This document shows, piece by piece, positions 44,646-53,556 of a stretch of DNA of 64,000 bases. Position numbers and translations under genes: made by a program. The DNA comes from Streptomyces sp. NBC_00461. GTDB lineage: Bacteria; Actinomycetota; Actinomycetes; Streptomycetales; Streptomycetaceae. How positions within the stretch are numbered: the stretch's first letter is position 1; every line of letters starts with the position of its first letter. Where the stretch lies: positions 868,001 to 932,000 of the forward strand of contig NZ_CP107902.1 in NCBI RefSeq assembly GCF_036013935.1, written 5' to 3'. Below the pieces are notes generated by a model. That model was given only the letters and a program-made list of their open reading frames with translations, was not told where the DNA came from and did no database searches.

Positions 44646-45054
44646 TCAAGGCCATTCCCCAGCTGGGCCCCGACCGAGACCTCCTCCGAGGTACTGAAGC
44701 ATGCGTCGCGTGCTCTCCGCTGACCGCCAGGATGAAACGGGCACGCCTTGCACGCGCTGGGCGAGCGAGGGCAGCGACATGCGGCACCGCTCTGCAGGTT
44801 CCGCGTTCAGATGTCACACGGCGGCTTCATGAGCTGCGGTTTCGTCTGAATCCGCGCTCCGTGTCATCTTGATCGTTCCGGCTTTCGTGTCATTTCCCTG
44901 CGCGGTGGCTTGAGAGCCCGTCCGTGAACTGCACTGGTGGGGGTGCTGAGGTGACGCGGGAGACTGCCATCACAGCTGACCACCTGGATCTGGTGGCAAG
45001 TGGGCAGTTCCCGCGCGACCCGGAGGAACTGGTAGGGACGGATCGGGCGTCCAG
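44646..45054. other. Intergenic stretch, possible IS relic
   Basis: No gene recognised. GTGTCATCTTGATCGTTCCG followed by a second GTGTCATTT near 44859-44895 resembles the end of a mobile element, but no transposase sequence is attached. Confidence 0.3.
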
Positions 45055-45594
45055 ATGTGCATGGACCAGGGATTCCGCCTCCGCGATGCAGCCGTCAAAG
45101 ATCTCGACATCCTGACAGATGTTCACACCCGCACCCGGACTGCGTATTACGCCGCAGGCGGCGTGCCCGAGCGGGAGCTCGCCGATCCAGCCGCGCGGTC
45201 CAAGAGGCACGATGCCTGGGCACGGGTGCTGGCCACGTCGACGAGGACCACGCTGTGCGCGGAAGACCCGGGCGGGACCGTGGTCGGGTTGCTGACCGCT
45301 GGCCCACCGCATCACGACGATCTCGACGCCGCGAGGAAATACGAGCTCTACCAGATTGGAGTTCTGCCGAACACGTGGGGACACGGGGTAGGTGGGGCTC
45401 TTCACCGCGAGTTCATTGCGCGGGCGGCGGCCACCGGGTGCGACGAGGGTGTGCTGGAGTGCTGGGTGCCGAACACTCGCGCGCAGCGCTTCTATGCCCG
45501 ACACGGCTGGAGGCCGGACGGCGCGCGTCGTCTGGGGCCGATGAACAACGACTACATCAGGCTTCGGCTCGCGATCGATCCCAACTACCAATGA
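45055..45594 (+). CDS. GNAT-family N-acetyltransferase
   Basis: 179 residues from the ATG at 45055. GNAT fold: FRLRDAAVKDLDILTDVHTRTR near the N-terminus, the acetyl-CoA strand YELYQIGVLPNTWGHGVGGAL near residue 101 (the Q/R-x-x-G-x-G/A loop appears as GHGVGG), and VLECWVPNTRAQRFYARHGW near residue 140. It lies alone between the MerR region and degenerate genes. The substrate may be a small amine, antibiotic or protein N-terminus and cannot be told. Confidence 0.87.
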   Translation: MCMDQGFRLRDAAVKDLDILTDVHTRTRTAYYAAGGVPERELADPAARSKRHDAWARVLATSTRTTLCAEDPGGTVVGLLTAGPPHHDDLDAARKYELYQIGVLPNTWGHGVGGALHREFIARAAATGCDEGVLECWVPNTRAQRFYARHGWRPDGARRLGPMNNDYIRLRLAIDPNYQ

Positions 45595-45885
45595 GGGCCG
45601 CCCCCTCGGGTAGCTGTTTCACGGACGGGTTCTGAAGACGAGCGGCTCTCGTGGAACGTGGACTCCAGTTTCTCCTCGGCCTCCTTCAGCGCCTCACGCA
45701 ACCGATCACGCTCGGCCTCGGTCTCCCGCAGCCGCACCATGCCTGCCTTGAGCCGCTCCCGCTCCGCGCGCAAGATTCTGAGTTCTGCCGTATGCGGCGC
45801 GCGGGGACGTGGCCATGTCTCGGTACGAGGTCGAGCAGGCGGTGAAGAGGGCCGTGCGGCATTCCCAGCCGGAGGGCTGACAGAG
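45595..45885 (-). pseudogene. Degenerate coiled-coil frame
   Basis: The minus strand carries LRILRAERERLKAGMVRLRE, TEAERDRLREALKEAEEKLE followed by a short tail to a stop at 45585, clearly coiled-coil coding sequence. Upstream it runs into the broken genes at 45886-46085 with no usable start. It may be the tail of a phage- or plasmid-type protein. Confidence 0.4.
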
Positions 45886-46085
45886 CTACTCCGGGTCGGG
45901 CCAGACGGCCAGCGCGCGGGCTTCGACCTCGTCGACCAGGGTGATACGGGTGCCGGGGATGGAGCCGTACTGGCCAACCACAAGGCAAACTTGCCGCGCG
46001 CGATGGCTTCGTCCGACCATCAGCCGTGGGCCACCGGGCCACCGTTGGCGCTGTGCGTGAGGTGGAAGCGCTCAGGGCTGTCCAC
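45886..46085 (-). pseudogene. Small conserved gene with nonsense and frameshift
   Basis: Starting GTG at 46085 (overlapping the previous stop) the minus strand reads MDSPERFHLTHSANGGPVAHG and then TGA where relatives would have Trp. It resumes WSDEAIARGKFAL and, after a one-base shift, YGSIPGTRITLVDEVEARAL with a TAG at 45886. The repaired product would be a 66-residue protein of a type common in Streptomyces accessory regions. Function unknown. Confidence 0.5.
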
Positions 46086-46460
46086 GGCGCTTCCTCGCCC
46101 GGTGGGCCATCTCCTGGAACTCCTCAGGGCTGATGGGGTGCAGCTCCAGGCCCAGTTCGGCGGCTACTCCCCGAACGTCGGCGAGGATGCCCTCCAGCGT
46201 GTTGGGCATTCCCGGCGCTGGCTCCGCTGTGGCCCACCCGTGCTCCCAGCACAGATCAACCCAGCGGGGGCCGTCACCGAAGTCCGGGATGAGGATGTGG
46301 GAGCTGTCCTCGTCGTAGGCGGCACACGGCGGGAGCGGTGCCTGCTGATGCGCTTCCTCACCTCGATGTCCGGCGGCGATGGTGGCGCGTGGGGCAGCGT
46401 CACTGGGTCGACGCCGTGCCGCCGGAAGAGTTCCGCCAAGGTCATGCGCTCGCGGGCCAC
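46072..46460 (-). pseudogene. Hypothetical protein gene with one frame change
   Basis: The GTG at 46460 follows CAGGAGG. Frame one gives TLAELFRRHGVDPVTLPHAP. Around 46340-46360 the frame changes, after which AYDEDSSHILIPDFGDGPRW, VDLCWEHGWATAEPAPGMPN and LHPISPEEFQEMAHRARKRR read to a TGA at 46072. The downstream part is clearly a real protein by composition. It overlaps the next small gene by 14 bases. Role unknown. Confidence 0.55.
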
Positions 46461-46519
46461 GCCGCCTCCTGGTGACCTCGGGGATTGCAGATTGCCACCG
46501 TGATCATAGAATCGAACAC

Positions 46520-46858
46520 GTGAACGATCCAGTCCCGTCGCGACTCGCACTGCTCCGCTTCCTGGAGCGCGTGCAGGAACGGGACCTCGCCCGCACCCGC
46601 CGCTGGATCGCCGACGAAGAGCGCCGCGAGGGCGAGCGGCAGCACGGCATCCAGGCCCGCCCTCCCGCGCCGGAGTGGCTGATCGAACTCGGACTCAACC
46701 GGCACACCCCACCCGTGTACGTGCACGCCGGGGACTGCTGGAACGCCGGCAAACGCAGCCGGGCCATCAGCCGGGACCAGGCCCGCCGGGCGCTCGCCGA
46801 CGGGGTCAAGGCGTGCCCGCAGTGCCAGCCCGATACGGCCCTGGGCATGCTGGACTAG
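46520..46858 (+). CDS. DUF6233-family protein
   Basis: 112 residues from a GTG at 46520. Characteristic features: an N-terminal helix (RLALLRFLERVQERDLARTR), then PPAPEWLIELGLNRHTPPVY, VHAGDCWNAGKRSRAISRDQ and the closing ACPQCQPDTALG. This Streptomyces family is frequent on plasmids and chromosome arms. The paired Cys (ACPQC plus GDC) might bind metal. The stop overlaps the end of the convergent Ku gene by four bases. Function not known. Confidence 0.8.
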   Translation: MNDPVPSRLALLRFLERVQERDLARTRRWIADEERREGERQHGIQARPPAPEWLIELGLNRHTPPVYVHAGDCWNAGKRSRAISRDQARRALADGVKACPQCQPDTALGMLD

Positions 46859-47739
46859 GCACTGCGCGGCCTGCGCGCCGTCTTCTTCGCGGCAGCCTTC
46901 TTCGTGGTCTTCGCCGCTGCCTTCTTGGCCGGCTGCTTCTTCGCTGTGGCCTTCTTGGCAGCGGCCTTCTTCTTCAGCAGTTCGTGCACGTCGGCGTCCT
47001 CGCCGCGGGACGCCTTGGCCTGCTGGACGGACTCGTTGAGGGCGACCATGAGGTCGAGCACCTTGCCCGGTTCCGGGGGCTCCGGCGAGGCGGGCAGCTC
47101 GCGGTGTTCCCGCTTCGCTTCGATGATCTTCGCCATGGTGCCGGTGTAGGCGTCCTCGAACTCCGGTCCTGTCAGATCGTCGCGGCTGAGGGTCTCCGTC
47201 AGCGCGAGCGCGCCCTCGATCTCTGCATCCGACACCTCGGTCGGCGGCGGCAGCTCGGCGGGGTCGCGGATCTCGTCAGGCCAGCGCATCGCGTGCAGCA
47301 CGATCACGTCGTCCTTCACCCGCAGTAGGCCCAGCCGTTCCCGCCCCGACCAGGCGTACTTCGCCACCGCCACTTTCAATGACCGGCCCAACGCCTGCAC
47401 CAGCAGCTTGTAGGGCTTCGCCGCGACCTGCCCGGCCGGCGCCAAGTAGTAGCCCTCGGCGATCCGGATCAGGTCGATGCTGTCGAGCGGCACGAAGGCT
47501 TCGATCTCAATGGCTTTCGCCGTCGGTAGCGGGAGCTCCCGCAGATCGGCGTCGCTGATGGCGACGACCTGGTCCTTGGCGTACTCGTAGCCCTTGCCGA
47601 TCTCCGACTGAGTGACCTCGCGGTCCTCCAGCTCGCACACCTTCTTCACTCGCACCCGGCTCATGTCCTCCAGGTGGTACTGGTGGAAGCGGACCGCGTG
47701 GTCCTCGGTGGCGCTCTGGACACTGACCGGCACGGGCAT
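46855..47739 (-). CDS. ku: Ku DNA-end-binding protein, probably N-terminally truncated
   Basis: 294 residues. Bacterial Ku core: KKVCELEDREVTQSEIGKGY near residue 33, IEIEAFVPLDSIDLIRIAEG, and RLGLLRVKDDVIVLHAMRWP near 135-154. The C-terminal 50 residues are a Lys/Ala-rich tail (KKAAAKKATAKKQPAKKAAA) as in Streptomyces. Ku rings bind double-strand ends and recruit LigD for non-homologous end joining. Relatives start about 15-20 residues earlier with an ISFGLV strand; here sequence upstream of MPVPVSVQSATEDH is only partly reminiscent of it, so the first strand is missing. No LigD gene is adjacent. Confidence 0.88.
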   Translation of the reverse strand: MPVPVSVQSATEDHAVRFHQYHLEDMSRVRVKKVCELEDREVTQSEIGKGYEYAKDQVVAISDADLRELPLPTAKAIEIEAFVPLDSIDLIRIAEGYYLAPAGQVAAKPYKLLVQALGRSLKVAVAKYAWSGRERLGLLRVKDDVIVLHAMRWPDEIRDPAELPPPTEVSDAEIEGALALTETLSRDDLTGPEFEDAYTGTMAKIIEAKREHRELPASPEPPEPGKVLDLMVALNESVQQAKASRGEDADVHELLKKKAAAKKATAKKQPAKKAAAKTTKKAAAKKTARRPRSA

Positions 47740-47800
47740 GTTAACCGAACTAACCCTTGAGTATTCGCAGGTCAGCGGCCTCTTCGGCTAGCTTCCCGGG

Positions 47801-49082
47801 ATGTTTCAAGGCGACCTCCCCGAGAGGGACTTGACCGCGTTACTCCTGCCCGAGATCGGCAGACTGCACGAGACCGGAGAGCGGTGGACGCCGTACCAGT
47901 TACTGGGCTCCAGCGGTGCCGTTGTCGAGCCCGTCCAGGTCTTCTTCACCGAGCTTCAGGCCGAGGACAAACCTGCCTCCACGATCCGCTCCTACGGCAT
48001 GGACCTGCTGCGCTGGTGGCGGTTCCTGTGGGCACTCGACATTGAGTGGAATCGGGCGACGCGCACAGATGCACGGGACTTCTCCCGGTGGATGCAGGTC
48101 GCGAACAAGCCGCAGCGCCTGCACTGGCGGCATCGCAGGGCTGGCTACACCGCCGAGACGGCCCCGCAAACGGTGCGTAAGAAGATCGCGGGTACGCCGA
48201 ACGCGATCACCGGCAAGCCCTCGCCCGGCCCGCGGTACGCGGCGCGGACGCGGGCCCACTGCGAAACGGTGCTCCGCACCTTCTACGACTTCCACCTGGC
48301 TGAGGGCACGGGACCAATCATTAACCCGTTCCCGCTGGGCCGCTCCCGCGGCAGCGGTCGAGCTAATGCCCACCACTTGCCGGGCCAGCCTTTCCAGCGG
48401 GAACGGGGCGGCCGCTACCGGCCGACTGTCCCGAAGCGGGCTCCCCGGCGCATCCCCGATGAGATGTTCAACGCGCCGTTCGCCGCCCTGCGGCACCACC
48501 GGGACCGTGCTCTGCTGGCCTTTTTGGGTCTCCAATGCGGCCCGGGCCGAGGAACTCCTCACTAGCCGGCAGCGTGATGCTCTGCCCGGCGAGCAGCTGC
48601 TCGGCGTGGTGCGGAAGGGAACCCTCGCCTATCAGCAACTTCCTTGTTCTGCCGATGCGTTCGTCTGGCTGCGCCTCTACCAGGAGGAGAACCGTCGGGA
48701 CGGTGTCCCGCAAGGTAAAGCCCTGCCGTTGTGGGGGACGCTGCGACGGCCGTGGCGGCCGTTGAAGTACGACGCGGCCCGGGCGATGTTCAACCGGGCG
48801 AACGGTCTGCTCGGGTCGAACTGGACGCTGCACGACCTGCGCCACACCGCGGCCTACCGGATGGCCCGGGACCCGAAGGTGTCGCTGACGGACGTGCAAT
48901 GGGTGCTCGCGCACGCGCACCTGTCCACCACGCAGATCTACCTGCAGGCGGGGGACGACGAGGTGATCGAGACCATCCGCGTCCATCACGCCCGGCGGAG
49001 CGCCGCAGCTCAGCGCCCCATCGTGCCGGCACCGGGCTACCGCCCAGAGAGCCTGCGCACCTTGTTCGGAGAGTCCCGGTGA
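47801..49082 (+). pseudogene. Tyrosine recombinase / site-specific integrase, frameshifted
   Basis: The ATG at 47801 opens a SAM-like N-terminal domain (EDKPASTIRSYGMDLLRWWR, RDFSRWMQ) in one frame. At a T5 run (48521-48525) one extra base shifts the frame, after which the catalytic domain is intact: ARAEELL with the first Arg, HDLRHTAAYRM near 48831, LAHAHLSTTQIYLQAG with the second His and nucleophile Tyr near 48905-48945. Joined, about 427 residues. The stop overlaps the GTG of a second recombinase-like gene, an arrangement recalling Tn554-type tandem recombinases. One homopolymer base decides whether it is functional. Confidence 0.83.
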
Positions 49083-49447
49083 CGGCCCGCACCGAACAGG
49101 CCGTCGCCGGGCCCGCAACAAGGAACGCACGGCTGTTGGGCGAGCCCTCAAATCGGTCACGGAGCGGTTCCCGCCGCGGCCGGTGGCGGAGGTCTGGCCG
49201 GCCACACAGACGGGCATCGACGACATCGTCAACCGTCTGGAGTCCTCGCCGCTGCTGGAGGCGGTGCGGCACACCCAGTGGTGCCGGGTCACCGGCGCAC
49301 GGCAGATCCTCGGCTGGCTCCAGCAGTTCCCCGGCGCCTCCTGGCAGCAGCGGTGGAACGCGAGTCCCGCAGCGGCATGAGGAATGGGACGCCTTCCTCG
49401 GCCACTTCGAGCCAAGCCGCAAGCGCCGTGACTTGCATGAAGCACCC
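49079..49447 (+). pseudogene. Second recombinase-type gene, N-terminal fragment with frame changes
   Basis: It overlaps the integrase stop (GTGA at 49079). Pieces in different frames read GRALKSVTERFPPRPVAEVW, NRLESSPLLEAVRHTQWCRV, TGARQILGWLQQFPGASWQQ and HEEWDAFLGHFEPSRKRRDL. These match the N-terminal part of the large partner proteins that follow such integrases. No catalytic domain remains. Truncated near 49447 before the next gene. Confidence 0.5.
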
Positions 49448-49475
49448 CCGCAGTCCGGTACTACGATTCTTCGCC

Positions 49476-50395
49476 ATGAAGACGGCACATCAGGTCGAGC
49501 GATTCCTTGTGGCTGTGCTCGACATGTGGGGGGCAGAGACAAGATCTTCACGCCCGATGTGATCATGCGGTCCGCCTGCCTCCGCATATCCGACCAGAAC
49601 AGCATCGTCGGGTGGATGAAGGCATTCGGCGAAGTGCGCGTGGAGAGTGAATCCCCAGACGGCACTGCCCAGCTAGTCAGCATGACGCACCTGGGCCTTC
49701 TGCACGCCGCGGAGCTGCGCGAGCGGGCTCGGTCGAAGGCCAATCGCGACGTCCACCTCCACAACGTGCTCGTGCGCTTCGCCTACAACCACTCCCCGGC
49801 CGGTGCATCAGCGAAGCTTCAGCTGTTCGCCGCAGACGACGGCTGGTGGTTCGCCGGGACCGAGGTCACGTGGGACGAGGTCTTCGCCGCCGTGGACTTC
49901 CTGGAGCACGAAGGCCTCCTCGTGGTGGAACGCATCGCCGGCGACGAACGGATCCAACCGACCCACCTGGGCTCCAAGTTCGCCCTTTCCAAGGGGACTT
50001 TGAGGATGTTCATGAGCACTCAGCAGCCGCACTCGTCCAACGTGACCAACCACTACACCGACAGCATCGTCGTCCACGGCAGCGCACCCGGCAGCAATCT
50101 GGCCACGGGCGGCGGCAACACCCAGACCGTCAACCACGGCGTGGATACGGAGGCGCTCGCGTCGCTGATCACCCAGCTCCGTGAAGTCGTACCAACACTG
50201 GAGCTGTCGCAGGCGGACGCTGAGGACCTCACCGAAGAGATCGACACCCTCGCGGGAGAGGGAGCCGAGCCTGGCCGGGCTCGCAGGACTCTGCGTCGGG
50301 TCAGGCGCATCATGGTCCCTGCCGCCACCACCGTGCTTGCCGAGCAGGCGGTTCAGGCGGCCATCGCGGGTGGTACGACGCTGCTCGGCGGCTGA
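49476..50395 (+). CDS. Accessory protein of unknown function, possible frameshift at a G6 run
   Basis: The ATG at 49476 gives MKTAHQVERFLVAVLDMWG. The frame then changes at GGGGGG (49528-49533) and the rest (DKIFTPDVIMRSACLRISDQ, through a winged-helix-like WWFAGTEVTWDEVFAAVDFL) runs to 50395, about 306 residues joined. The second half has NVTNHYTDSIVVHGSAPGSN and LATGGGNTQTV, a low-complexity Gly/Asn/Thr linker, then a helical Glu-rich segment and a hydrophobic C-terminus. The linker recalls those found between sensor and effector parts of some defence-type proteins; that is only a resemblance. No family recognised. Confidence 0.55.
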
Positions 50396-50551
50396 CCCCT
50401 GTCGTCGGCGCGAGTGTGCTGGTCGCCCAGGACCTCACCCAGAAACTGCTGCCGCATGCGAACGCCGTCTGCATGCTGCCTGTGGGGTTCCAAAAGCCCG
50501 TTCCAAAAGCCCCGCACGGGCAGTGAGCTGGGCGTTCGCCACCTGTCTTCT

Positions 50552-50770
50552 TCAAGCGGTATTGCGGTACTCGTGGATGAGTCCGCCAAGGACGTTGTGG
50601 CAGTGGACGCGCTGAACGGGGAAGGGGCTGGCGTCGGGGTCGTCGGCGGGGGCGCGAAGCTGCAGTGCCCGGTGAGGCCTGCCGCTGTTGTAGTGCGCGG
50701 CATACTCGGTGAGCACGTGCCGGGCGTGCTGCTCGCTGTAGAGGGGTATCCGGGGGACTTTCTCTGCCTG
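50552..50770 (-). pseudogene. Integrase-core (rve) transposase C-terminal fragment
   Basis: The minus strand reads EQHARHVLTEYAAHYNSGRP, HRALQLRAP and HNVLGGLIHEYRNTA with TGA at 50552. This is the usual C-terminus of Streptomyces rve-type (IS3/IS481-like) transposases. The catalytic part is missing; the fragment abuts the 3' end of the next gene. Confidence 0.65.
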
Positions 50771-50775
50771 GGTCC

Positions 50776-51750
50776 TCAGACCTGTCGGTGCTCAGCCTTG
50801 CCGAGCGCCGACAGCACGCGCGTTGGATTCCCGATCAGGTCGAGCAGGGCGCTGGTCCGACGCGCCCACCGAGCTGGATCGTCGCCCTCGGCGAACGCTG
50901 CGGTCGACTTGAACTGATCCCGGAGGTTGACCGGCAGACGGCCAGCCAGCGCCGCCGCGAGCTCACAGCCCAGGACAACTCGCGGCGAGGCCGGCCGCAT
51001 GAAGCGGGCCGGCTTGCCGGTCGCCGGGACGGGGGCGTCGGAAGCGGTCTCGAGGGCCGCGACGGCCTCTCTCACCCAGTCGGCGTCCCAGGCATCCGGG
51101 AGCGGAACTGGGACCTGCTGAACGCCGGCGATCACTTCCCGCCCCAGCACCAGGGAGAGCCCGCCGGGGTCCTCGTGGTAGTTGAGGTAGCGGGCGACGT
51201 CGACGCCTGGAGGGCAGACCTCGTCGAGGACGACGTCGCCGACGAAGTCGCTGGGATCGATGCGCCAGCCCTCGCGAACCACGACGGACGGATTCAGATG
51301 GACTCGGTACAGGTAGAACTGGTTGCCCCGGTCGGCCTGGTCGCGGATCCGCCTGAACATGTTGTGAACCGCGGCCTCGTACGTGCCGATGTGGAGCGCC
51401 TTCGCCCGCTGGCGTGCGGCCCAGGCGGCGGCATGCTCGTCGCCGCCCATCATCATGCGGGTCTCGGGCGTGAGGACGGCGGCCGAATCGAAGTCCCTCG
51501 TCGGCCAGTCCGGCTGCGTGCTCGTGTGGTACCAGAAGACGGTCGCAACCCGGTCGTCGTCGAGCGCCGGGTCGTCGGGATCGACCGTCACCCGGGGCGC
51601 GTCCTCGTGCTCGCACGTCAGGCCGCAGCCGGGGCACCTCTCTCCGCCCTGCTCCCATCGGTCGATCCAGTCCAGGTCGACGACGAAGCGACGGCCGCAG
51701 CCGCCGCACAGCATCCGCCGGTCGCGCGAGAAGTCGATCAGTCGTTCCAT
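50776..51750 (-). CDS. Hypothetical protein with N-terminal zinc ribbon
   Basis: 324 residues. An N-terminal zinc ribbon (MLCGGCGRRF and RCPGCGLTCEHE, residues 13-48) is followed by a domain with VFWYHTSTQPDWPTRDFDSA near residue 71, LHIGTYEAAVHNMFRRIRDQ near 119 and FYLYRVHLNPSV near 145. The spacing of an H-T element and a later GT-x-x-A-A helix recalls ADP-ribosyltransferase-like folds, but that is a weak impression. A helical C-terminal 100 residues follows. The frame is intact and the start clear. Function unknown. Confidence 0.65.
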   Translation of the reverse strand: MERLIDFSRDRRMLCGGCGRRFVVDLDWIDRWEQGGERCPGCGLTCEHEDAPRVTVDPDDPALDDDRVATVFWYHTSTQPDWPTRDFDSAAVLTPETRMMMGGDEHAAAWAARQRAKALHIGTYEAAVHNMFRRIRDQADRGNQFYLYRVHLNPSVVVREGWRIDPSDFVGDVVLDEVCPPGVDVARYLNYHEDPGGLSLVLGREVIAGVQQVPVPLPDAWDADWVREAVAALETASDAPVPATGKPARFMRPASPRVVLGCELAAALAGRLPVNLRDQFKSTAAFAEGDDPARWARRTSALLDLIGNPTRVLSALGKAEHRQV

Positions 51751-52085
51751 GGCTCCATTCTCCGGGAGCGCTCCGCGGGGCCGGCCAGACCCGGCACATG
51801 TCGAGCGGACGACCTGTCGTCGTTAGTGCTCGCGCTCTAGAACGAAGCTCAAGAACGCTGGCTGACCAGGCCAAATGCGGCCCACGCAGATCGGACCATC
51901 ATCTGATCATTTAAGGACATGTCCCCAGTGGCTAGCGCAAGTGACTAGTGATACCTCGCATACGATCCCCCTGTGAGCAGGCAAAACGCCGCATCGCCAC
52001 CTGTTCACTGGCGCCGCGCTAGTGGCGGAACGCGCCGCCGCGGCTTGGGGGGCGTGAGTGTGGGGCTCTTCGCAAGGCTGGCGCC
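51751..52085. other. Intergenic stretch without recognised gene
   Basis: It lies at the 5' side of the zinc-ribbon gene. Short frames only. Confidence 0.35.
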
Positions 52086-52805
52086 TCATGCCGAGGACAT
52101 TTCAATGCAGGAGGGCTGCGACGGACGCGGGGAGAAGATCCCGCAGATCGGTGATCTGAACGTGGGCGGCATGGGTCGCGGTGAACTGGGCGACGGACAT
52201 GTTCGCGTGCCGAAGACGGTGGTGAAGGTCCGCAGCGCCCCTGGGCTGCGGTCCAGGGCCCAGGCCGCGGTTGAAGTGCTGGTGGTCAGGAAGCGGCAGG
52301 GCTCGGGGCCGATCACGAACAGCTCTGACCGGCGGCCGGAGGTGTCGGCGGCGAGCATCACGAGATCCTTGAAGGTCTGGCGCTTGCGCATGGCGTCCGC
52401 GCCGCGCCAACGAGCGAGCTTCAACTCCGCGATGCGCTGGACTGTCTCCAGGTCGTACGGGCGGCTCGGGTCGTTGCCGGCGCCGAGGGAGGGGCGGACG
52501 GTGATGCGTTCTTCATCCCCGAGGATGTGGGGCAGTACGAGGAGGATGCCGCAGGCGTGGATCAAGTCGTTAATCCGGCCCAGGCTCTCGCGGACCGTGA
52601 GCGCTGAGGCAAGCAGCTCCGGCACGACGTGGCCGTCCTCCGCGATCCGCATGACACTCATCCCGTCGGCGCCCTCCAATCGATGCTCCAGCAAGGCCAG
52701 GGCCTGGGTGAGCGGCTGGCGGCTCAGGAAGTGGGCGAGGACCCCCACGGCGGTGCTCAGCCGCTCTGCTTCTTCACGGTCCTGGTGGCCTGAGGAAGTG
52801 TCCAT
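52086..52805 (-). CDS. Hypothetical protein, probable C-terminal frameshift
   Basis: 239 residues from the ATG at 52805 (MDTSSGHQDREEAERLSTAV). A helical N-terminal half (VGVLAHFLSRQPLTQALALL, LGRINDLIHACGILLVLPHI) precedes a mixed domain (DAMRKRQTFKDLVMLAADTS, ELFVIGPEPCRFLTTSTST). Near 52195 the frame turns into Pro/Ser-rich sequence, whereas the neighbouring frame reads NMSVAQFTATHAAHVQITDL and RDLLPASVAALLH to a stop at 52102. The native protein therefore probably ends there. No family recognised. Confidence 0.55.
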   Translation of the reverse strand: MDTSSGHQDREEAERLSTAVGVLAHFLSRQPLTQALALLEHRLEGADGMSVMRIAEDGHVVPELLASALTVRESLGRINDLIHACGILLVLPHILGDEERITVRPSLGAGNDPSRPYDLETVQRIAELKLARWRGADAMRKRQTFKDLVMLAADTSGRRSELFVIGPEPCRFLTTSTSTAAWALDRSPGALRTFTTVFGTRTCPSPSSPRPMPPTFRSPICGIFSPRPSQPSCIEMSSA

Positions 52806-53200
52806 GGCGGACTGGTCGAGCCAGGTTCGATGTGGTCCCGTTCGAACACGGCACGGGTGCGCGCACCCGTGCCGTCGGCGCTCGTGGTGTATCCGGCCAG
52901 CGCCTGCCCTCCCCGTATTGATCCCCCGGTGCCGGGTGTGTTGCGGGTCGGCTTCGGCCGCTTCTCCGGCGATCCTGCTGCGGCCGAGGCCGTTGGGTGC
53001 TGCTGCTTGCGCCAGGGAGCGGCGGGGTCGGCAAGTGTGTCCAGCATGAGCTGGCACCAGGTCAGTGCTGCGTTGTTAGAAGATCTCCACAGTCCGAGGG
53101 GATTGACAGGAGCAGCAGGCCGACACCCCAACCCCGGGCTTCCCACAAGAGCAGGCCATCGGGAGTACGAGCTACCTTCAGCCGAGGATCCGGCGCTCGG
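52806..53200. other. 395-bp stretch, possible transposase relic
   Basis: The minus strand near 53000-53110 has NPLGLWRSSNNAALTWCQLM and a Pro/Lys-rich tail reminiscent of transposase C-termini. It is too decayed to assign. Confidence 0.3.
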
Positions 53201-53518
53201 TCACAGCTGGTCCACGCACTCAGTGAATGAGCGGATCAGCAGGGCCCATGAAGCGCCACCGAGGAGACCCACGAAGCACACGGCCAGCGTTGGCCCGAGC
53301 AGCGCCTCGAGGATCTTGATAATCACGCCAACGGCGATTCCCGCGACCGCGAGCATGAGGGCTCTGTCGGCGTCACGCAGGCCCCGGTTCCATTCCACGA
53401 CCCGGCGGATGGCGTCGGCACCCAGTGCACGCAGGTCGTCGATTAGCGCGTCGACGGTGGTCCCGACGTGGCGCGCATAGCAGTCAGCGAATTCCTCGAT
53501 CGCCATCGAGCTCTCCAT
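53201..53518 (-). CDS. Small membrane-anchored hypothetical protein
   Basis: 105 residues from the ATG at 53518 (MESSMAIEEFADCY). A soluble helical N-terminal half (GTTVDALIDDLRALGADAIR) is followed by two hydrophobic segments, about residues 57-75 and 77-95. It is transcribed after the 53557 gene on the same strand, with 38 bp between, so the two probably form a pair. No family recognised. Confidence 0.6.
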   Translation of the reverse strand: MESSMAIEEFADCYARHVGTTVDALIDDLRALGADAIRRVVEWNRGLRDADRALMLAVAGIAVGVIIKILEALLGPTLAVCFVGLLGGASWALLIRSFTECVDQL

Positions 53519-53556
53519 TTCCCTCGTTCTCGTAGATCGCCCGCCGCACGCCGCGG

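Noticed and set aside
44855..44900. IS21-type terminal repeats
   Set aside because: Only two short GTGTCAT matches and no transposase or helper gene.
45816..45881. Short plus-strand frame starting MSRYEVEQAVKRAV
   Set aside because: 21 codons, antisense to a degenerate coding region and without a ribosome binding site.
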